Below are positions 1 through 56,428 of a stretch of 64,000 nt of DNA, in pieces (within the stretch, counting starts at the first letter, position 1; every line of letters starts with the position of its first letter). The stretch is from Magicicada septendecula (lineage: Eukaryota; Arthropoda; Insecta; Hemiptera; Cicadidae): positions 50,725,454 to 50,789,453 of the forward strand of contig CM068370.1 in the NCBI GenBank assembly GCA_034769895.1, written 5' to 3'. The notes under the pieces are model-generated. The model made no database searches and was not told the DNA's origin. It saw only the letters and a list, made by a program, of their open reading frames with translations. Both the position numbers and the translations under genes were made by a program.

Positions 1-2427
1 ATACATGAATGCACTATGTTTTACTACTATACATCTATAAAACTATCTACAAATAAGCAAATGCACGTACATATTGTTCTGGAGACTTCTAGTCATGTAC
101 GGTACACACTATACTATTACTGTGTATTTCATATTTCGTTTTTATGATAAAAATACTATGTCTACTTACCTTAGATAAGCCATCGTCAATTCTAAGCATG
201 CAATAAGAAAAGTTACGATTAGTATTTTCTGGTATTAATGAATTATATTCATGTGTTAAAAGCAGTTAATATCATCATCATCATCATCATCATCAGTGCT
301 TAAAAACTAAACCTTGTATGTGTATGCGACAGAATTACTATGTTAGTATAATAACGATAGTTTATTATTTTTGTTATATTTGTTTGTTTTCTCACAGTAT
401 TACAATGACAGTACCACACCCCTATACCATACCATCCTCACAGCATTATCCCAAGGCCTGTGTTTAGACATGTGCAGCTGTACAAGGCAACAAAACTTTC
501 AGTTTAAGAACGTTAATGCCTTGAATGTAAATAGTATGTGGACAATGTATTTAGTGTGATATAGAACTTAAATGTTGACATTTTGTGATCAAACACACAG
601 ATATAAAACACTGATTAAGAAAATAATAGTTCTGAGGTTTACAAAATTATGTACAGTACTGATCAGGTTCCTGAATAAATGGACATCAGCAATAGTAGAA
701 TAAATGCCGACGGGACAAATCCATTGATCATTGACTGACCATTGACGTTTGAGAACCGTCAATTGTTGACTGATATGTCATCTCTACTTCAAAAAGGCAA
801 GGTTGTTTGCGTTTGTAGTGAGTTTTTTTGTGAGTAACCATTTGGGGACCAGCATTATTTACACTGGTAGGTGCAAAAAGACCCACACTATGTTTGTAGT
901 GGCTGTGATTTTTTTTCATCCTCTTTATAGTATATTCATTACTTTTTATATAAAAATATTAATAGATTATTAAAATGAAAATGTGGTTTTTGGGTGAATT
1001 ATATTCAACTTATGCCTCATTTTACAAAAAAAAAACTCTGTCACACCAAACTGCCATAGCTGACTCACTTTTATATTGGTCTAACTGTGTGGAAAAACTG
1101 AATATTCTGTTTGCAACAGAAGGAAAGATAATAACACAAATTTATGTACTACATGAATAAATTATAGCCTAAAATGTTAATGGAGTCCGTAGCTCAATAC
1201 ATAAACACTCACACAACACCAAAGTTTAACTCAAATTTTGGAAATTTGTACACAATTATTTGTATATAAAAACTTTTAATAATACTGTATACATTAAATA
1301 AACATATAAATGGGTTTATTCACTAATAGTACTTTTAAAATCAAAAACGTAATGATAAAAACAAGATAAACATAACCAACCCGAACGCTGGTACCAAACA
1401 ACACGAGAACACTGCCATTTCAATATCATGTCACTGATAAAAGAAATGAAAATAATGCTATCTGGTGGTTGGATTGTACACTACAAATGTTTGTTTTACA
1501 TCTAACATGTTGGCAGCCCTTAGAATCTGTTCCAGTAAAACCAGCAGTAATTTTAAATGACATCTTCAGGATTGATTGGAAGTTGGTACTCAAAGAAAGG
1601 GTTAAAACTCTTGTTTCAGGATTTTCATATACAGGCAGTAAACAGTGATCTTGTGTTTTATTTTATGGTTGGACAAAATGAATAGCAAAATAATTATTCC
1701 GCAGAACATTTTATGAGGCAGTTACTGGTTTTTGTTTAGTTCCACAACAATGAGTATCTTTCAATTAATCCTATGAAAAGTGATGTTGGTGTTTGGGGTG
1801 GGCGTAAGGGATGTACATTGAACGACTACACAGGGGAGTAAATACAGGGATGATATAATGGTTGGCAGCCCTGTATATGTAGGGGAGTATAGGTTGGCAT
1901 TAAGAGAGTATATCTAATGGTGTAATGGCAATCGTATACTCTCATATAGTCACCGTACCAACAAATGCTGTACAAAGTATGATAAAATATGCTTAAAATC
2001 ACAGATGTGGACAATGAAGGAAATACTGAAGGGCGGGTAATAAAAATTAGAATCATAACCAAAGTGGACAAATTTTTTTACTACAATTTTAGTTACAAGC
2101 TGCACTGTGTGATTTGGATTCAGTATTATGTACTCCCATAGCAAACTATGTACAGGTACGTTCAGATACAGTAACTCCCAACAGAGAGCAGTTCATTTTC
2201 AGGCAGCAAATAAATTGAAGAAAAAACTTTGAACTCTATTTCCTCAAAATCATATATCAACTTGGCTGACTGTTGTTGCGAACCCCACAATAATGATTCT
2301 TTAACTACCAATTAGTTTAATAATCTTTCACCAACAATATGTAAGACTTATCGCCCCTTTATAACTAACAAAACGGTTAACTGAAGTTCAATATAGAAAA
2401 TTAGTTTTTATAAACTTAATGGTTTAC
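1..2427. other. Intronic sequence with no recognised gene
   Basis: AT-rich sequence 3' of the last visible RasGAP exon. It contains an (ATC)n run at about 271-293 and short palindromic motifs such as the GTCAATTGTTGAC type near 757. The small open frames have no family signature. Confidence 0.5.
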
Positions 2428-45547
<43,120 letters not shown>

Positions 45548-47140
45548 CTGTAAAGAAAGTAACGCTCTTAACACATATATATGATGTATGTGTATTTATT
45601 GTATTACTACAAAGAAATTATTGTGAAAAACTGACAAACAAAATTACACAAACCACTTTAAAGGCTTTTATAAAAACCAGTCTTACAATTCAACACACTG
45701 ACATATAAGCTCCAACAAAATGTCAGTATTAAAATGATGCATGCAAAAAAGTAATAAGGCATGTACATATAAAATGTATCAACTCGCACAAGGCAGACAA
45801 TAATCCCGATTATTCCTACAGACATAATACCACATATTTCCAGGGTGATATCTACAATGAATTGTACGTCAACCCCAAAAGTAATTTTGGCAATGTTTCC
45901 GCAAAACACTTCTGCAATCCTCAGGCTGTTGGTTCCTTACTTATCCATATACTATAATTAGTATAGCAAAACATTCTGGCTTAGAACAGCAAGGAATCGA
46001 CTGTCTGAGTATGGCAGTGGTGAATCTGCTGAAATTGTTTTGAGGAGAGAATACACACTAGGCAATGCTGGGGTCGCATCACACAAAATACACGCATCTG
46101 TATATAAAAATGTGCAGTGAATTTACCCTGTATACAAATTTTACTTTGACTCAAGTACAAATTCATCATATTTATTATATAAAGACCTAAGCTGTGATGA
46201 CCAAATTTTTATAGTCCTATTTAAAATGAATTTGTTTTTTATTCAGAAAAATAAAGAGATTTAATTACTACAATAGAATTATCAAACACATGTTATGTCC
46301 AACCAGAAACAAAGATAAATTCCAGAACGAAGTCTTCATTCTTGATTTCTCTAAAGAACCAAAAGTTGGACACTAATTAAGGAAAGCAATGGCAATGACT
46401 ACAGTTATCAAAGCGAAACATTTCAGCAAACGTGTTATCAATTTATGGTCGATCAGTGATATACAGGTCGTTTAAATACCTGAGTATACATGTGTGTTTG
46501 TGTGTGCAAGCACTTGCATGGACACACTGAGATAAACGTACATTCACACGAGTAAATATAACAAAAAATTAATCATGTGACAGCTTGTTAATATTATTTT
46601 GGGTGCAGAGATCTGCAAAACTGACAAAACATAAATAGGCTGATTATTAAGCTTTCACCTTTTCTTTACAACAATCTTGTTCTATTGTCATAAAAATTTG
46701 TATTTTTTTTTCACCTCTATAAACTTTCTGTATTTTTTGTGCCCCTCTTATATTATCAAAAAAATTGTCCAGTTAAAAAAACCTCAAAATTCATACAACT
46801 AGACAACTGAACTTGCATAATGCATCACTTTTCTGTATACATTTCTTTTTATAAATTACAGCGTTCTAGTAAGTTTGAAATTTGTGTAACCAACCCCATA
46901 TGTTTAATCTTTTTTTATATTTCTGCATACATTCTTTTTGGGGGGGAGGGTAGGTAACACTAGCAAGAAAAAGGCATCATTGAAATTATTGGGTTAACGT
47001 CAATGTACGTCAAGCCTGAACAATGTAGAAATCCTGTATTTTTGGTTTAATTTGCAATGCTGCACTCATCTCCTAATAATGAAATTTCTTGCAATGTGCT
47101 AATTGAAATAACAAATTTTTCACACTTTGTTTATGCCTCT
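45548..47140. other. Host sequence 5' of the first visible exon, nothing recognised
   Basis: AT-rich, with a G8 run at about 46938. Presumably intron, since the visible exon needs an upstream one. No exon with a matching phase was identified. Confidence 0.45.
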
Positions 47141-49075
47141 TGTCCATATAAAAAATATCGGTATGGAAAACCATACAGGACTTCCATGTTCTAAGATTTA
47201 TATTTAAAATCAAATTCGAAATGAAATATTTCCATAGAAACTACTTCTTTCTACTTATTGCTTCAGCCTTAAACCACAGTACTGTGGTCACTAACGTATA
47301 CCACCTCACGTTTTCGCACTCGATTTTCACTGAGATGGAAGTCGATGGCACTGCCGAAAAGTCTGGTTTTGCAGAAAACATTGGACTACGGCTAAACAGC
47401 CCAGGAAGGAATTTTAACAAAGAACTACATCTTTGTTGCCGATAACATAGTACACATACAAAATTTCCCCTCCCCCTTCAACTATAATTTTCATTTATAG
47501 AAAATTACCCCCACCCCGTTCAACTAACCTCTTCATTTATAGATATTTGTCTATGTTTCTACAGTGGATTATTATGAGCTTCTTATCAAGATACTTAATT
47601 TATCAAAATTAAGTACTTTACTCTTGTTAAAACATAAAACGTTGCAGGTAAACTACCCGTTTCTCTAAACCGATCTTCACCAAAATCAATAGACCTTCAG
47701 TCCTCTACAATGCAGGGATGCATGCAAAAAAATATTTGATTCTGTTTCAATTTGCGGCAGTTATCGTTCGTCATGAAAACATTTATCTTGTTACAACATA
47801 ACATGTTTCAGGTAAACTACCCCTTTCCCTTTACCGATCTTCACCAAAATCAACAGGCCTTGAGCTCTCTACAATTTAGGAAGGTATGCAAAAAAATATT
47901 TGATTTTCTTTGAATTTACGGCAGTTATCATTCGTCATAGAAAAAATTACCCTTGTTAAAACATAAAATGTTGCAGGTAAACTACCCCTTTCTCTAAAAC
48001 CGATCATCACCAAAATCAATAGACCTTCAGTCCTCTACAATTCAGGGCTGTATGCAAAAAATTAATTGATTCCGTTTGAATTTGCGGCTCTTATCGTTTG
48101 CCATAATAAATACCCTTGTTAAAATATAAAACGTTGGAGGTAAACTACCCCTTTCCCTTAACCGATCTTCACCAAAAACAATAGGTCCTGAGAACTCTAC
48201 AATTCAGGGCTGTATAACTCAAAAAGGTATGCAAAAGAGTAGTTGATTCTGTTTGAAGTTACGGCAGTTATCGTTCGTCATAGAAAACATTACCCTTGTT
48301 AAAACATAAAAGGTTGCAGGTAAACTACCCCATTCCCTTAACCGATCTTCAACAAAATCAACACACCTTGAGTTCGGTATAATTAAAAAAGGTATGAAAA
48401 AGACTAGTTGATTCTGTTATCGTTTGCCATAGAAAACAATTACCCTTGATTAAAAAGAAACCGTTGCAGGTAAACTACCCCTTTCCCTCAACCGATCTTC
48501 ACCAAAAACAATAGGTCGTGAGTACTCTTCAAATCAGGGCTGTATGCAAAAAATGATTTGATTCAGTTTGAATTTGCGGCTGTTATCGTTTGCCATAGAA
48601 AAAATCTACAGACAGACAGACAGACAGACACACACACACACACACATTTCGAAAAATGACTTTTTTTCATGTTTTGAGTGTAGTACAATCAGAATCTGCA
48701 ATAATCTCGAACACGATTTTTTTGCCATCACCATACTTCCATTTCCTTAAGGAACATGGAAGTAAAATATCGGTATGGAGAACCATACATGACTTCCATA
48801 TTCTAAGATTTATTTTTAAAATCATTTTCGAAATTAAATATTACCATAGAAACTACTTCTTTCTACTCACTGCTTCAGCCTTAACCACAGTACTGTGGTC
48901 ACTAACATATACCACCTCATGTTATCACACTCGATTTTCACTGATGATGGAAGTCAATGGCATTGCCGAAACGTCTGGCTTTGTAGAAAACATTGGACTA
49001 CGGCCAAATATCCAGAGAAGGAATTTTAACAAAAACTACTTCTTTGTTGCCGATAACGTTGTACACATATATATA
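47140..49075 (+). repeat. Minisatellite element block, forward, with module B at both sides
   Basis: It starts with the 65-bp hairpin module (GGTATGGAAAACCATAC, 47158 onward) and module B copy 2 (47215-47455). Then come six units of the minisatellite (copies of CAGGTAAACTACC near 47645, 47809, 47975, 48137, 48317, 48467), a (ACAG)n/(CA)n run at 48605-48645, the CCATCACCATACTTCC end, a second hairpin module and module B copy 3 (48835-49070). The order mirrors the reverse block at 30841-33420. Confidence 0.88.
48938..48978 (+). ncRNA. Hammerhead-like core in module B, copy 3
   Basis: CTGATGA at 48941-48947, bulged T, helix II ends GG...CC, GAAACGTC at 48968-48975. The core bases are intact, but helix III has no loop and helix I is weak. 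The equivalent in copy 2 (about 47329-47375) is damaged: CTGAGA and GAAAAGTC. Confidence 0.5.
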
Positions 49076-49079
49076 AAAA

Positions 49080-49560
49080 ATATGCATAAAATTAATGGCT
49101 TGTATAAGTTAATGATTGATCTCCATTAAATAGTGCTCAAGTTTCCAAAGTTTTAATATTATGATGTCCGTAATTAAAACATCAGAGCAGGTTTAGTGTG
49201 TATGAGGGTTCACCGTGGACAAAAATTTTCAACATTTCCTATTGAGCGTTGCTTAGAATAAATCTGCAAATCTACAGTGTACGTTTCACAGAACAAAGTC
49301 GCGGAAAAGAAGGAGCGCTCCGAAGTCACTCATGGACCCTCAGCATCTTGCAGAGGGTTCATTCCCTAAAGACGAAAAGTCTGTCTATGAATCGTTCCTC
49401 TGTAAACACGTGCAGTTACACTGCCCAGCGATCCACAGGAAGCAAATCTCTATCCACGCTGGACACTTTTTCGGCTTGCATGCGTTATGTTGGTGTGGGT
49501 TCGGCACTTTCCATTTAAAAACCGTGCAAATGTAAGAAAATAAACATGAATGAGGCCAGA
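49080..49560 (+). other. GC-richer island with unrecognised 68-codon frame
   Basis: The frame 49332-49535 (MDPQHLAEGSFPKDEKSV, then AGHFFGLHALCW) extends in frame upstream to about 49282 without a stop. Base composition is visibly less AT-rich than the surroundings. I cannot assign a family. The opposite strand also reads openly in pieces, so it may be a fragment of a transposon gene rather than a host exon. Confidence 0.25.
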
Positions 49561-49570
49561 AATAACGCGA

Positions 49571-49728
<158 letters not shown>

Positions 49729-49836
49729 TTCCCTGCCTTTTTATTGCGGTAGTGATAATAATAAAATGGAAACGTAAACAGTACATAACTGAGATATGCT
49801 TGCCTGCCACGCACGATATATTTTCTCTTATACATG

Positions 49837-50545
49837 ACTAGCAGAATACCCGTGCTTCGCTACGGAGTTTCACGTTGTACGTAATGAAAATGTTAGTTTA
49901 ATTAATAAAGTTTAATTAAAGTAGGCTTCTTAAAAATAAATAGCTGTTCCCCACAACTTCGTTCGCGTGGTCTTCAATTTAATGCGATAATATATTTAGA
50001 ACAGAATCTATTCTATTGGGTTGCCATAGTAACCAGATCTAATAGTTTTTTAAGACCGCAAAGGACCCCCCAGAGGATTGTATCGAAAAAAAACACCTGT
50101 CCTATGTTGGTTCTCCCGTTGCGTAAAATATTTGTGCCAAGTTTGGTTGAAATCGGTCCAATGGTTTAGGTGGAGACGTGGAAGACCCCAAAGGATCGTA
50201 TCGAAAAAACACTTGTCCTATGTTGGTTCTCCCTTTGCGTAAAATATTTGTGCCAAGTTTGGTTGAAATCGGTCCAGTGGTTTAGGAGGCGAAGTGGAAG
50301 ACCCCAAAGAACCCCCAAAAGGACCCCATCGAAAAAACACCTATCCTATGTTGGTTCTCCCGTTGCGTAAAATATTTGTGCCAAGTTTGGTTGAAATCGG
50401 TACAGTGGTTTAGGAAGAGATGTGGAAGAAACCTTCGCGGACGTGCGCACAACAACTCACCGAAGTTTCATCGCAATCGGATGAATGGTATAGGAACGCA
50501 TACGGGACAAACAAAGAAACATTCATTTTTATATATAAGATGTAA
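49837..50545 (+). mobile_element. Dispersed arthropod-type repeat with internal triplication
   Basis: It begins CTAGCAGAATACCCGTGCTT and ends ATTTTTATATATAAGATG, boundaries typical of a short dispersed repeat common in arthropod genomes. Inside, a unit of about 118 bp (TATGTTGGTTCTCCCGTTGC ... GGTTGAAATCGGTCCAGTGG) occurs three times at about 50095-50185, 50215-50300 and 50343-50425. No coding capacity. Class uncertain. A tail of a related copy follows at 50640-50752. Confidence 0.55.
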
Positions 50546-51557
50546 ACTATACCACTTACTTGACATAAACCGTGATAGCTAAGCTAATGTACAACATATA
50601 TGTATTAATTATACACATAAATGTTCCTCGATAGACACTCTATCTATTGGCGAAAACTTGAATAAAATCCGTTCAGTACTTCCTGAGATTAGCGATTTCA
50701 AACACAGAGAGAAAACGCACCGACTTTACTTTATACTATGTACAGATTTACCTTAAAATGAAAAAATTATAATTTTATTGCCTGGCAACAAAATTATTTT
50801 ATTTTAACAATTACCATTGTTTGAAAAAGTTTAAATGAATTTTCATGTACTTTACTCTTGTTAAAACGTAAAAGGTTGCAGGTAAACTACCCCTTCCCCT
50901 TAACCGATCTTCACCAAAATCAAAAGGCCTAGAGTCCTCTACAATTCAGTGACGTATGCAAAAAATTATTTGATTCTGTTTGAATATGCGGCAGTTACCG
51001 TTCGTCATAGAAAATACGCTTGATAAAAAACGTTGCAGGTAAACTACCCCTTCCCCTTAACCGATCTTCACCAAAAACAATAGGTCTTGAGTACTCTACA
51101 AATCAGGGCTGTATGCAAAACATTATTTGATTCTGTTTGAATTTGCGGCTGTTATCGTTTGCCATAGAAAATACCCTTGTTAAAAAAACGTTGCAGGTAA
51201 ACTACCCCTTTCCCTCAACCGATCTTCACCAAAAACAATAGGTCTTGAGAACTCTACAATTTAGGGCTGTATGCAAATAATCGTTTGATTCTGTTTGAAT
51301 TTGCGGCTGTTATCGTTTGCCATAGGAAATACCCTTGTTAAAACATAAAACGTTACAGGTAAACTACCCCTTTCCCTTAACCGATCTTCACCAAAAACAA
51401 TAGGTCTTGAAAACTCTACAATTGAGGGCTGTATACGAAACATTATTTCACGATATTAATTGATGACTCGTTGGGCACTTGGTGAAACATATTAATACAA
51501 AGGTTTTGTAAAATATATAAAAACACTTGGTAAGTTTCACAAATTTTTTTTAATTAA

Positions 51558-51599
51558 CTCTGACAGCTGTTTCGACTAACTTAAGCCATTGTCAAAGAG
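51558..51599 (-). ncRNA. Hammerhead motif in left arm, core decayed
   Basis: Inverted copy of 52305-52346, with the same layout: helix I CTCT/AGAG, core TTGACAA in place of CUGANGA, helix II GGCT/AGTC, GAAA, loop AGCT, GTC. Confidence 0.6.
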
Positions 51600-51810
51600 C
51601 GAGTGAATGAAATTACTGAACACAGGCTGTTAGAGTAGTGTAGGTGGTAAACATCTGTTTAGGGCGTATCTGGAACATCTGTGTTGTGATGGCGAGGGGT
51701 GGGGAGTGTGTGCATGAGACAAGGGAAGGTCTGGTGTCTTTAAAAACTAAATACAATCATGAATGCAAAATATAAAATTAACTGAACTAAATATAAACTG
51801 AATAGAAATT

Positions 51811-52050
51811 TCTGAACATAAGAAGGCGATTTTAACCAATACATCTAATACAGGTTTTGCAGATCATTGCTTACAACACAATCACTTCATAGACACAAAA
51901 AACATAAGACTACTCCACAACATACAAAAAGGTAAAAAAATGGATTTGTTAGAAATTTTAGAAATTAAAAAAGCAATAAAAAATAACAAAAATTTAACCA
52001 ATGAACAGACTGAATTTTGTGTATCCCCTTTATTAAAATCTGTTATTTAG
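51811..52050 (+). pseudogene. Penelope-like protein C-terminus
   Basis: Open frame without ATG: SEHKKAILTNTSNTGFADHC, LQHNHFIDTKNIRLLH, then KGKKMDLLEILEIKKA, LTNEQTEF and a TAG at 52048-52050. The F-x-x-H-x-x-AI...TGFA-x-H-x-x-x-x-NH segment resembles the end of a GIY-YIG nuclease domain, and the following K-G...LE-x-x-EI tail is shared with 7285-7061. The reverse transcriptase part is missing because of 5' truncation at the arm junction. Confidence 0.7.
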
Positions 52051-52304
52051 TTTAGTTTATTTTATATTATTTTGAATGTTCATCATTATTTTAAATTTCT
52101 ATTCAGTTTATATTTAGTTCAGTTAATTTTATATTTTGAATTCATGATTGTATTTAGTTTTTAAAGACACCAGACCTTCCCTTGTCTCATGCACACACTC
52201 CCCACCCCTCGCCATCACAACACAGATGTTCCAGATACGCCCTAAACAGATGTTTACCACCTACACTACTCTAACATCCTGTGTTCAGTAATTTCATTCA
52301 CTCA

Positions 52305-52346
52305 CTCTTTGACAATGGCTTAAGTTAGTCGAAACAGCTGTCAGAG
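52305..52346 (+). ncRNA. Hammerhead motif in right arm, core decayed
   Basis: Helix I CTCT (52305-52308) pairs AGAG (52343-52346). The core TTGACAA has C3 and G8 changed, followed by a bulged T, helix II GGCT/AGTC, intact GAAA (52331-52334), a two-pair helix III with loop AGCT and a GTC triplet. Both arms carry the same core changes, so the defect predates this copy or the arms were copied from one another. Confidence 0.6.
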
Positions 52347-52809
52347 TTAATTAAAAAAAAATTTGTGAAACTTACCAAGTGTTTTTATATATTTTACAAA
52401 ACCTTTGAAACATTATTTAATTCTGTTTGAATTTGCGGCTGTTATCGTTTGCCAAAAAAAAAATTTCCCTTGATAAAAAAAAAACCGTTGCAGGTAAACT
52501 ACCCCTTTCCCTCAACCGATCTTCCCCAAAAACAATAGGTCGTGAGTACTCTACAAATCAGGGCTGTATGCAAAAAATTATTTGATTCTGTTTGAATTTG
52601 CGGCAGTTATCGTTTGCCATAGAAAAATATCGGTATGGAGAACCATACATGACTTCCATATTCTAAGATTTATATTTAAAATCATTTTCAGCCAAACAGC
52701 CAGGCTGTGTCTTACCTGCCTTTTTATTGCTGTATTAAATGAAAAATATTATATTACATTAAAATGAAAAAATTATAATTTTATTGCCTTGCAACAAAAT
52801 TATTTTATT

Positions 52810-52939
52810 TTTACTTCCATATTCCTTAAGGAATGGAAGTATGGTGATGGCAAAAAAAATCGTGTTCGAGATTATTGCAGATTCTGATTCTACTACACTC
52901 AAAACATGAAAAAAAGTCGTTTTCCGAAAAGTGTCTGTG

Positions 52940-52970
<31 letters not shown>

Positions 52971-53990
52971 GTGTCTGTAGATTTTTTTTCTATGGCAAAC
53001 GATAACTGCCGCAAATTCAAACAGAATCAAATAATTTATTGCATACAGCCCTCATTTGCAGAGTACTCGCGACCTATTGTTTTTGGTGAAGATCGGTTGA
53101 GGGAAAGGGGTAGTTTACCTGCAACGGTTTTTTTTTAGCAAGGGTAATTTTGTTTGTTTGGCAAACGATAACAGCCGCAAATTCAAACAGAATCAAATAA
53201 TGTTTCGCATACAGCCCTGAATTGTAGAGTTCTCAAGATCTGTTGATTTTGGTAAAGATCGGTTAAGGGAAAGGGGTAGTTTACCAGTAACGTTTTATGT
53301 TTTAACAAGGGTATTTCCTATGGCAAACGATAACAGCCGCAAATTCAAACGGAATCAAAAGATTATTTGCATACAGCCCTAAATTGTAGAGTTCTCAAGA
53401 CCTATTGTTTTTGGTGAAGATCGGTTGAGGCAAAGGGGTAGTTTACCTGCAACGTTTTTTTAACCAGGGTATTTTCTATGGCAAACGATAACAGCCGCAA
53501 ATTCAAATAGAATCAAATAATGTTTTGCATACAGCCCTGATTTGTAGAGTACTCAAGACCTATTGTTTTTGGTAAAGATCGTTTAAGGGGAAGGGGTAGT
53601 TTACCTGCAACGTTTTTTTATCAAGCGTATTTTCTATGGCAAACGATAACAGCCGCAAATTCAAACAGAATCAAATAATTTTTTGCATACGTCCCTGAAT
53701 TGTAGAGGTCTCAATGACTTTCGATTTTGGTGAAGATCGATTAAGGGGAAGGGGTAGTTTACCTGCAACCTTTTACGTTTTAACAAGAGTAAAGTACTTG
53801 AAAATTTATTTAAACTTTTTGAAACAATGGTAATTGTTAAAAATAAAATAATTTTGTTGCCAGGCAATAAAATTATAATTTTTTCATTTTAATGTAATAT
53901 AATATTTTTCATTTAATACAGCAATAAAAAGGCAGGTAAGACACAGCCTGGCTGTTTGGCTGAAAATGATTTTAAATATAAATCTTAGGA
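52810..53990 (-). repeat. Minisatellite block, reverse
   Basis: It opens with the palindrome ACTTCCATATTCCTTAAGG... (52811), the catgaaaaaaag lead and a (GTCT)n run at 52935-52975, then five units with GGGGTAGTTTACC near 53107, 53274, 53437, 53597 and 53753. It closes with TAAAATTTTGTTGCC-type text and the 65-bp hairpin module. It forms a long inverted repeat with the next block. Confidence 0.92.
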
Positions 53991-55030
53991 TATGGAAGTC
54001 ATGTATGGTTCTCCATACCGATATTTAACAATTACCATTGTTTCAAAAAGTTTAAATAAATTTTCAAGTACTTTACTCTTGTTAAAACGTTAAATGTTGC
54101 AGGTAAACTACCCCTTCCCCTTAACCGATCTTCACCAAAATCGAAAGTCATTGAGACCTCTACAATTCAGGGATGTATGCAAACAATTATTTGATTCTGT
54201 TTGAATTTGCGGCTGTTATCGTTTGCCATAGAAAATACGCTTGATAAAAAAACGGAGCAGGTAAACTACCCCTTTCCCTTAACCGATCTTCACCAAAAAC
54301 AATAGGTCTTGAGTACTCTACAAATCAGGGCTGTATGCAAAACATTATTTGATTCTGTTTGAATTTGCGGCTGTTATCGTTTGCCATAGAAAATACCCTT
54401 GTTAAAAAAATGTTGCAGGTAAACTACCCCTTTCCCTCAACCGATCTTCACCAAAAACAATAGGTCTTGAGAACTCTACAATTTAGGGCTGTGTGCAAAT
54501 AATCTTTTGATTCTGTTTGAATTTGCGGCTGTTATCGTTTGCCATAGGGAATACCCTTGTTAAAACATAAAACGTTACAGGTAAACTACCCCTTTCCCTT
54601 AACCGATCTTCACCAAAATCAACAGATCTTGAGAACTCCACAATTCAGGGCTGTATGCGAAACATTATTTGATTCTGTTTGAATTTGCGGCTGTTATCGT
54701 TTGCCAAACAAACAAAATTACCCTTGCTAAAAAAAAACCGTTGCAGGTAAACTACCCCTTTCCCTCAACCGATCTTCACCAAAAACAACAGGTCGCGAGT
54801 ACCCTGCAAATCAGAGCTGTATGCAAAAAATTATTTGATTCTGTTTGAATTTGCGGCAGTTATCGTTTGCCATAGAAAAAAAATCTACAGACACACAGAC
54901 ACACAGACACTTTTCGGAAAACGACTTTTTTTCATGTTTTGAGTGTAGTAGAATCAGAATCTGCAATAATCTCGAACACGATTTTTTTTGCCATCACCAT
55001 ACTTCCATTCCTTAAGGAATATGGAAGTAA
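53990..55030 (+). repeat. Minisatellite block, forward, inverted partner of 52810-53990
   Basis: The centre of symmetry is the hairpin module around 53985-54030. Five units (near 54100, 54258, 54415, 54579, 54744) are followed by (ACAC/ACAG)n at 54890-54910, the catgttttgagtg segment and the palindrome ending 55029. It mirrors the previous block, making an imperfect palindrome of about 2.2 kb. Confidence 0.92.
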
Positions 55031-56397
55031 ATATCGGTATGGAGAACCATACATGACTTCCATATTCTAAGATTTATATTTAAAATCATTTTCACCCAAA
55101 CAGCCAGGCTGTGTCTTACCTGACTTTTTATTGCTGTATTAAATGAAAAATATTATATTACATTAAAATGAAAAAATTATAATTTTATTGCCTGGCAACA
55201 AAATTATTGTATTTTTAACAATTACCATTGTTTCAAAAAGTTTAAATAAATTTTCAAGTACTTTACTCTTGTTAAAACGTAAAAGGTTGCAGGTAAACTA
55301 CCCCTTCCCCTTAACCGATCTTCACCAAAATCGAAAGTCATTGAGACCTCTACAATTCAGGGACGTATGCAAAAAATTATTTGATTCTGTTTGAATGTGC
55401 GGCTGTTATCGTTTGCCATAGAAAATACGCTTGATAAAAAAACGTTGCTGGTAAACTACCCCTTCCCCTTAACCGATCTTCACCAAAAACAATAGGTCTT
55501 GAGTACTCTACAAATCAGGGCTGTATGCAAAACATTATTTGATTCTGTTTGAATTTGCGGCTGTTATCGTTTGCCATAGAAAATACCCTTGTTAAAAAAA
55601 CGTTGCAGGTAAACTACCCCTTTCCCTCAACCGATCTTCACCAAAAACAATAGGTCTTGAGAACTCTACAATTTAGGGCTGTATGCAAATAATCTTTTGA
55701 TTCTGTTTGAATTTGCGGCTGTTATCGTTTGCCATAGGAAATACCCTTGTTAAAACATAAAACGTTACAGGTAAACTACCCCTTTCCCTTAACCGATCTT
55801 CACCAAAAACAATAGGTCTTGAGTACTCTACAAATCAGGGCTGTATGCAAAACATTATTTGATTCTGTTTGAATTTGCGGCTGTTATCGTTTGCCATAGA
55901 AAATACCCTTGTTAAAAAAACGTTGCAGGTAAACTACCCCTTTCCCTCAACCGAACTTCACCAAAAACAATAGGTCTTGAGAACTCTACAATTTAGGGCT
56001 GTATGCAAATAATCTTTTGATTCTGTTTGAATTTGCGGCTGTTATCGTTTGCCATAGGAAATACCCTTGTTAAAACATAAAAACGTTACAGGTAAACTAC
56101 CCCTTTCCCTTAACTGATCTTCACCAAAATCAGCAGATCTTGAGAACTCTACAATTCAGGGCTGTATGCGAAACATTATTTGATTCTGTTTGAATTTGTG
56201 GCTGTTATCGTTTGCCAAACAAACAAAATTACCCTTGCTAAAAAAAAACCGTTGCAGGTAAACTACCCCTTTCCCTCAACCGATCTTCACCAAAAACAAT
56301 AGGTCGCGAGTACTCTGCAAATCAGGGCTGTATGCAAAAAATTATTTGATTCTGTTTGAATTTGCGGCAGTTATCGTTTGCCATAGAAAAAAAATCT

Positions 56398-56428
<31 letters not shown>

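Larger units (their letters stand above)
51449..52406 (+). mobile_element. Truncated Penelope-like element with inverted terminal arms
   Basis: The insertion is bounded by the 12-bp duplication GAAACATTATTT (51437-51448 and 52407-52418), which occurs only once in uninterrupted neighbouring units. Arms of about 330 bp (roughly 51480-51812 and 52060-52403) are inverted copies. Shared blocks include ACTTGGTAAGTTTCACAAAT, GTTTAGGGCGTATCTGGAAC and CAGACCTTCCCTTGTCTC. Each arm has a hammerhead motif. The 245 bp between them encode the end of a Penelope-like protein. Such inverted end repeats on 5'-truncated copies are known for this class. Confidence 0.85.
50753..52660 (+). repeat. Minisatellite block, forward, split by a Penelope-like insertion
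   Basis: It opens with the lead AAAATTATAATTTTATTGCC and ATTACCATTGTTTGAAAAAG. It then has minisatellite units with CAGGTAAACTACCCC near 50878, 51035, 51195 and 51356, is interrupted at 51449-52406 and resumes with a unit near 52492. It ends in the 65-bp hairpin module at 52627-52690. Unit spacing is 157-161 bp. Confidence 0.9.

Noticed and set aside
1..2427. Next RasGAP exon (SSFVFLRFF region) 3' of 2428
   Set aside because: No minus-strand stretch with that motif and phase was found; it probably lies beyond the window.
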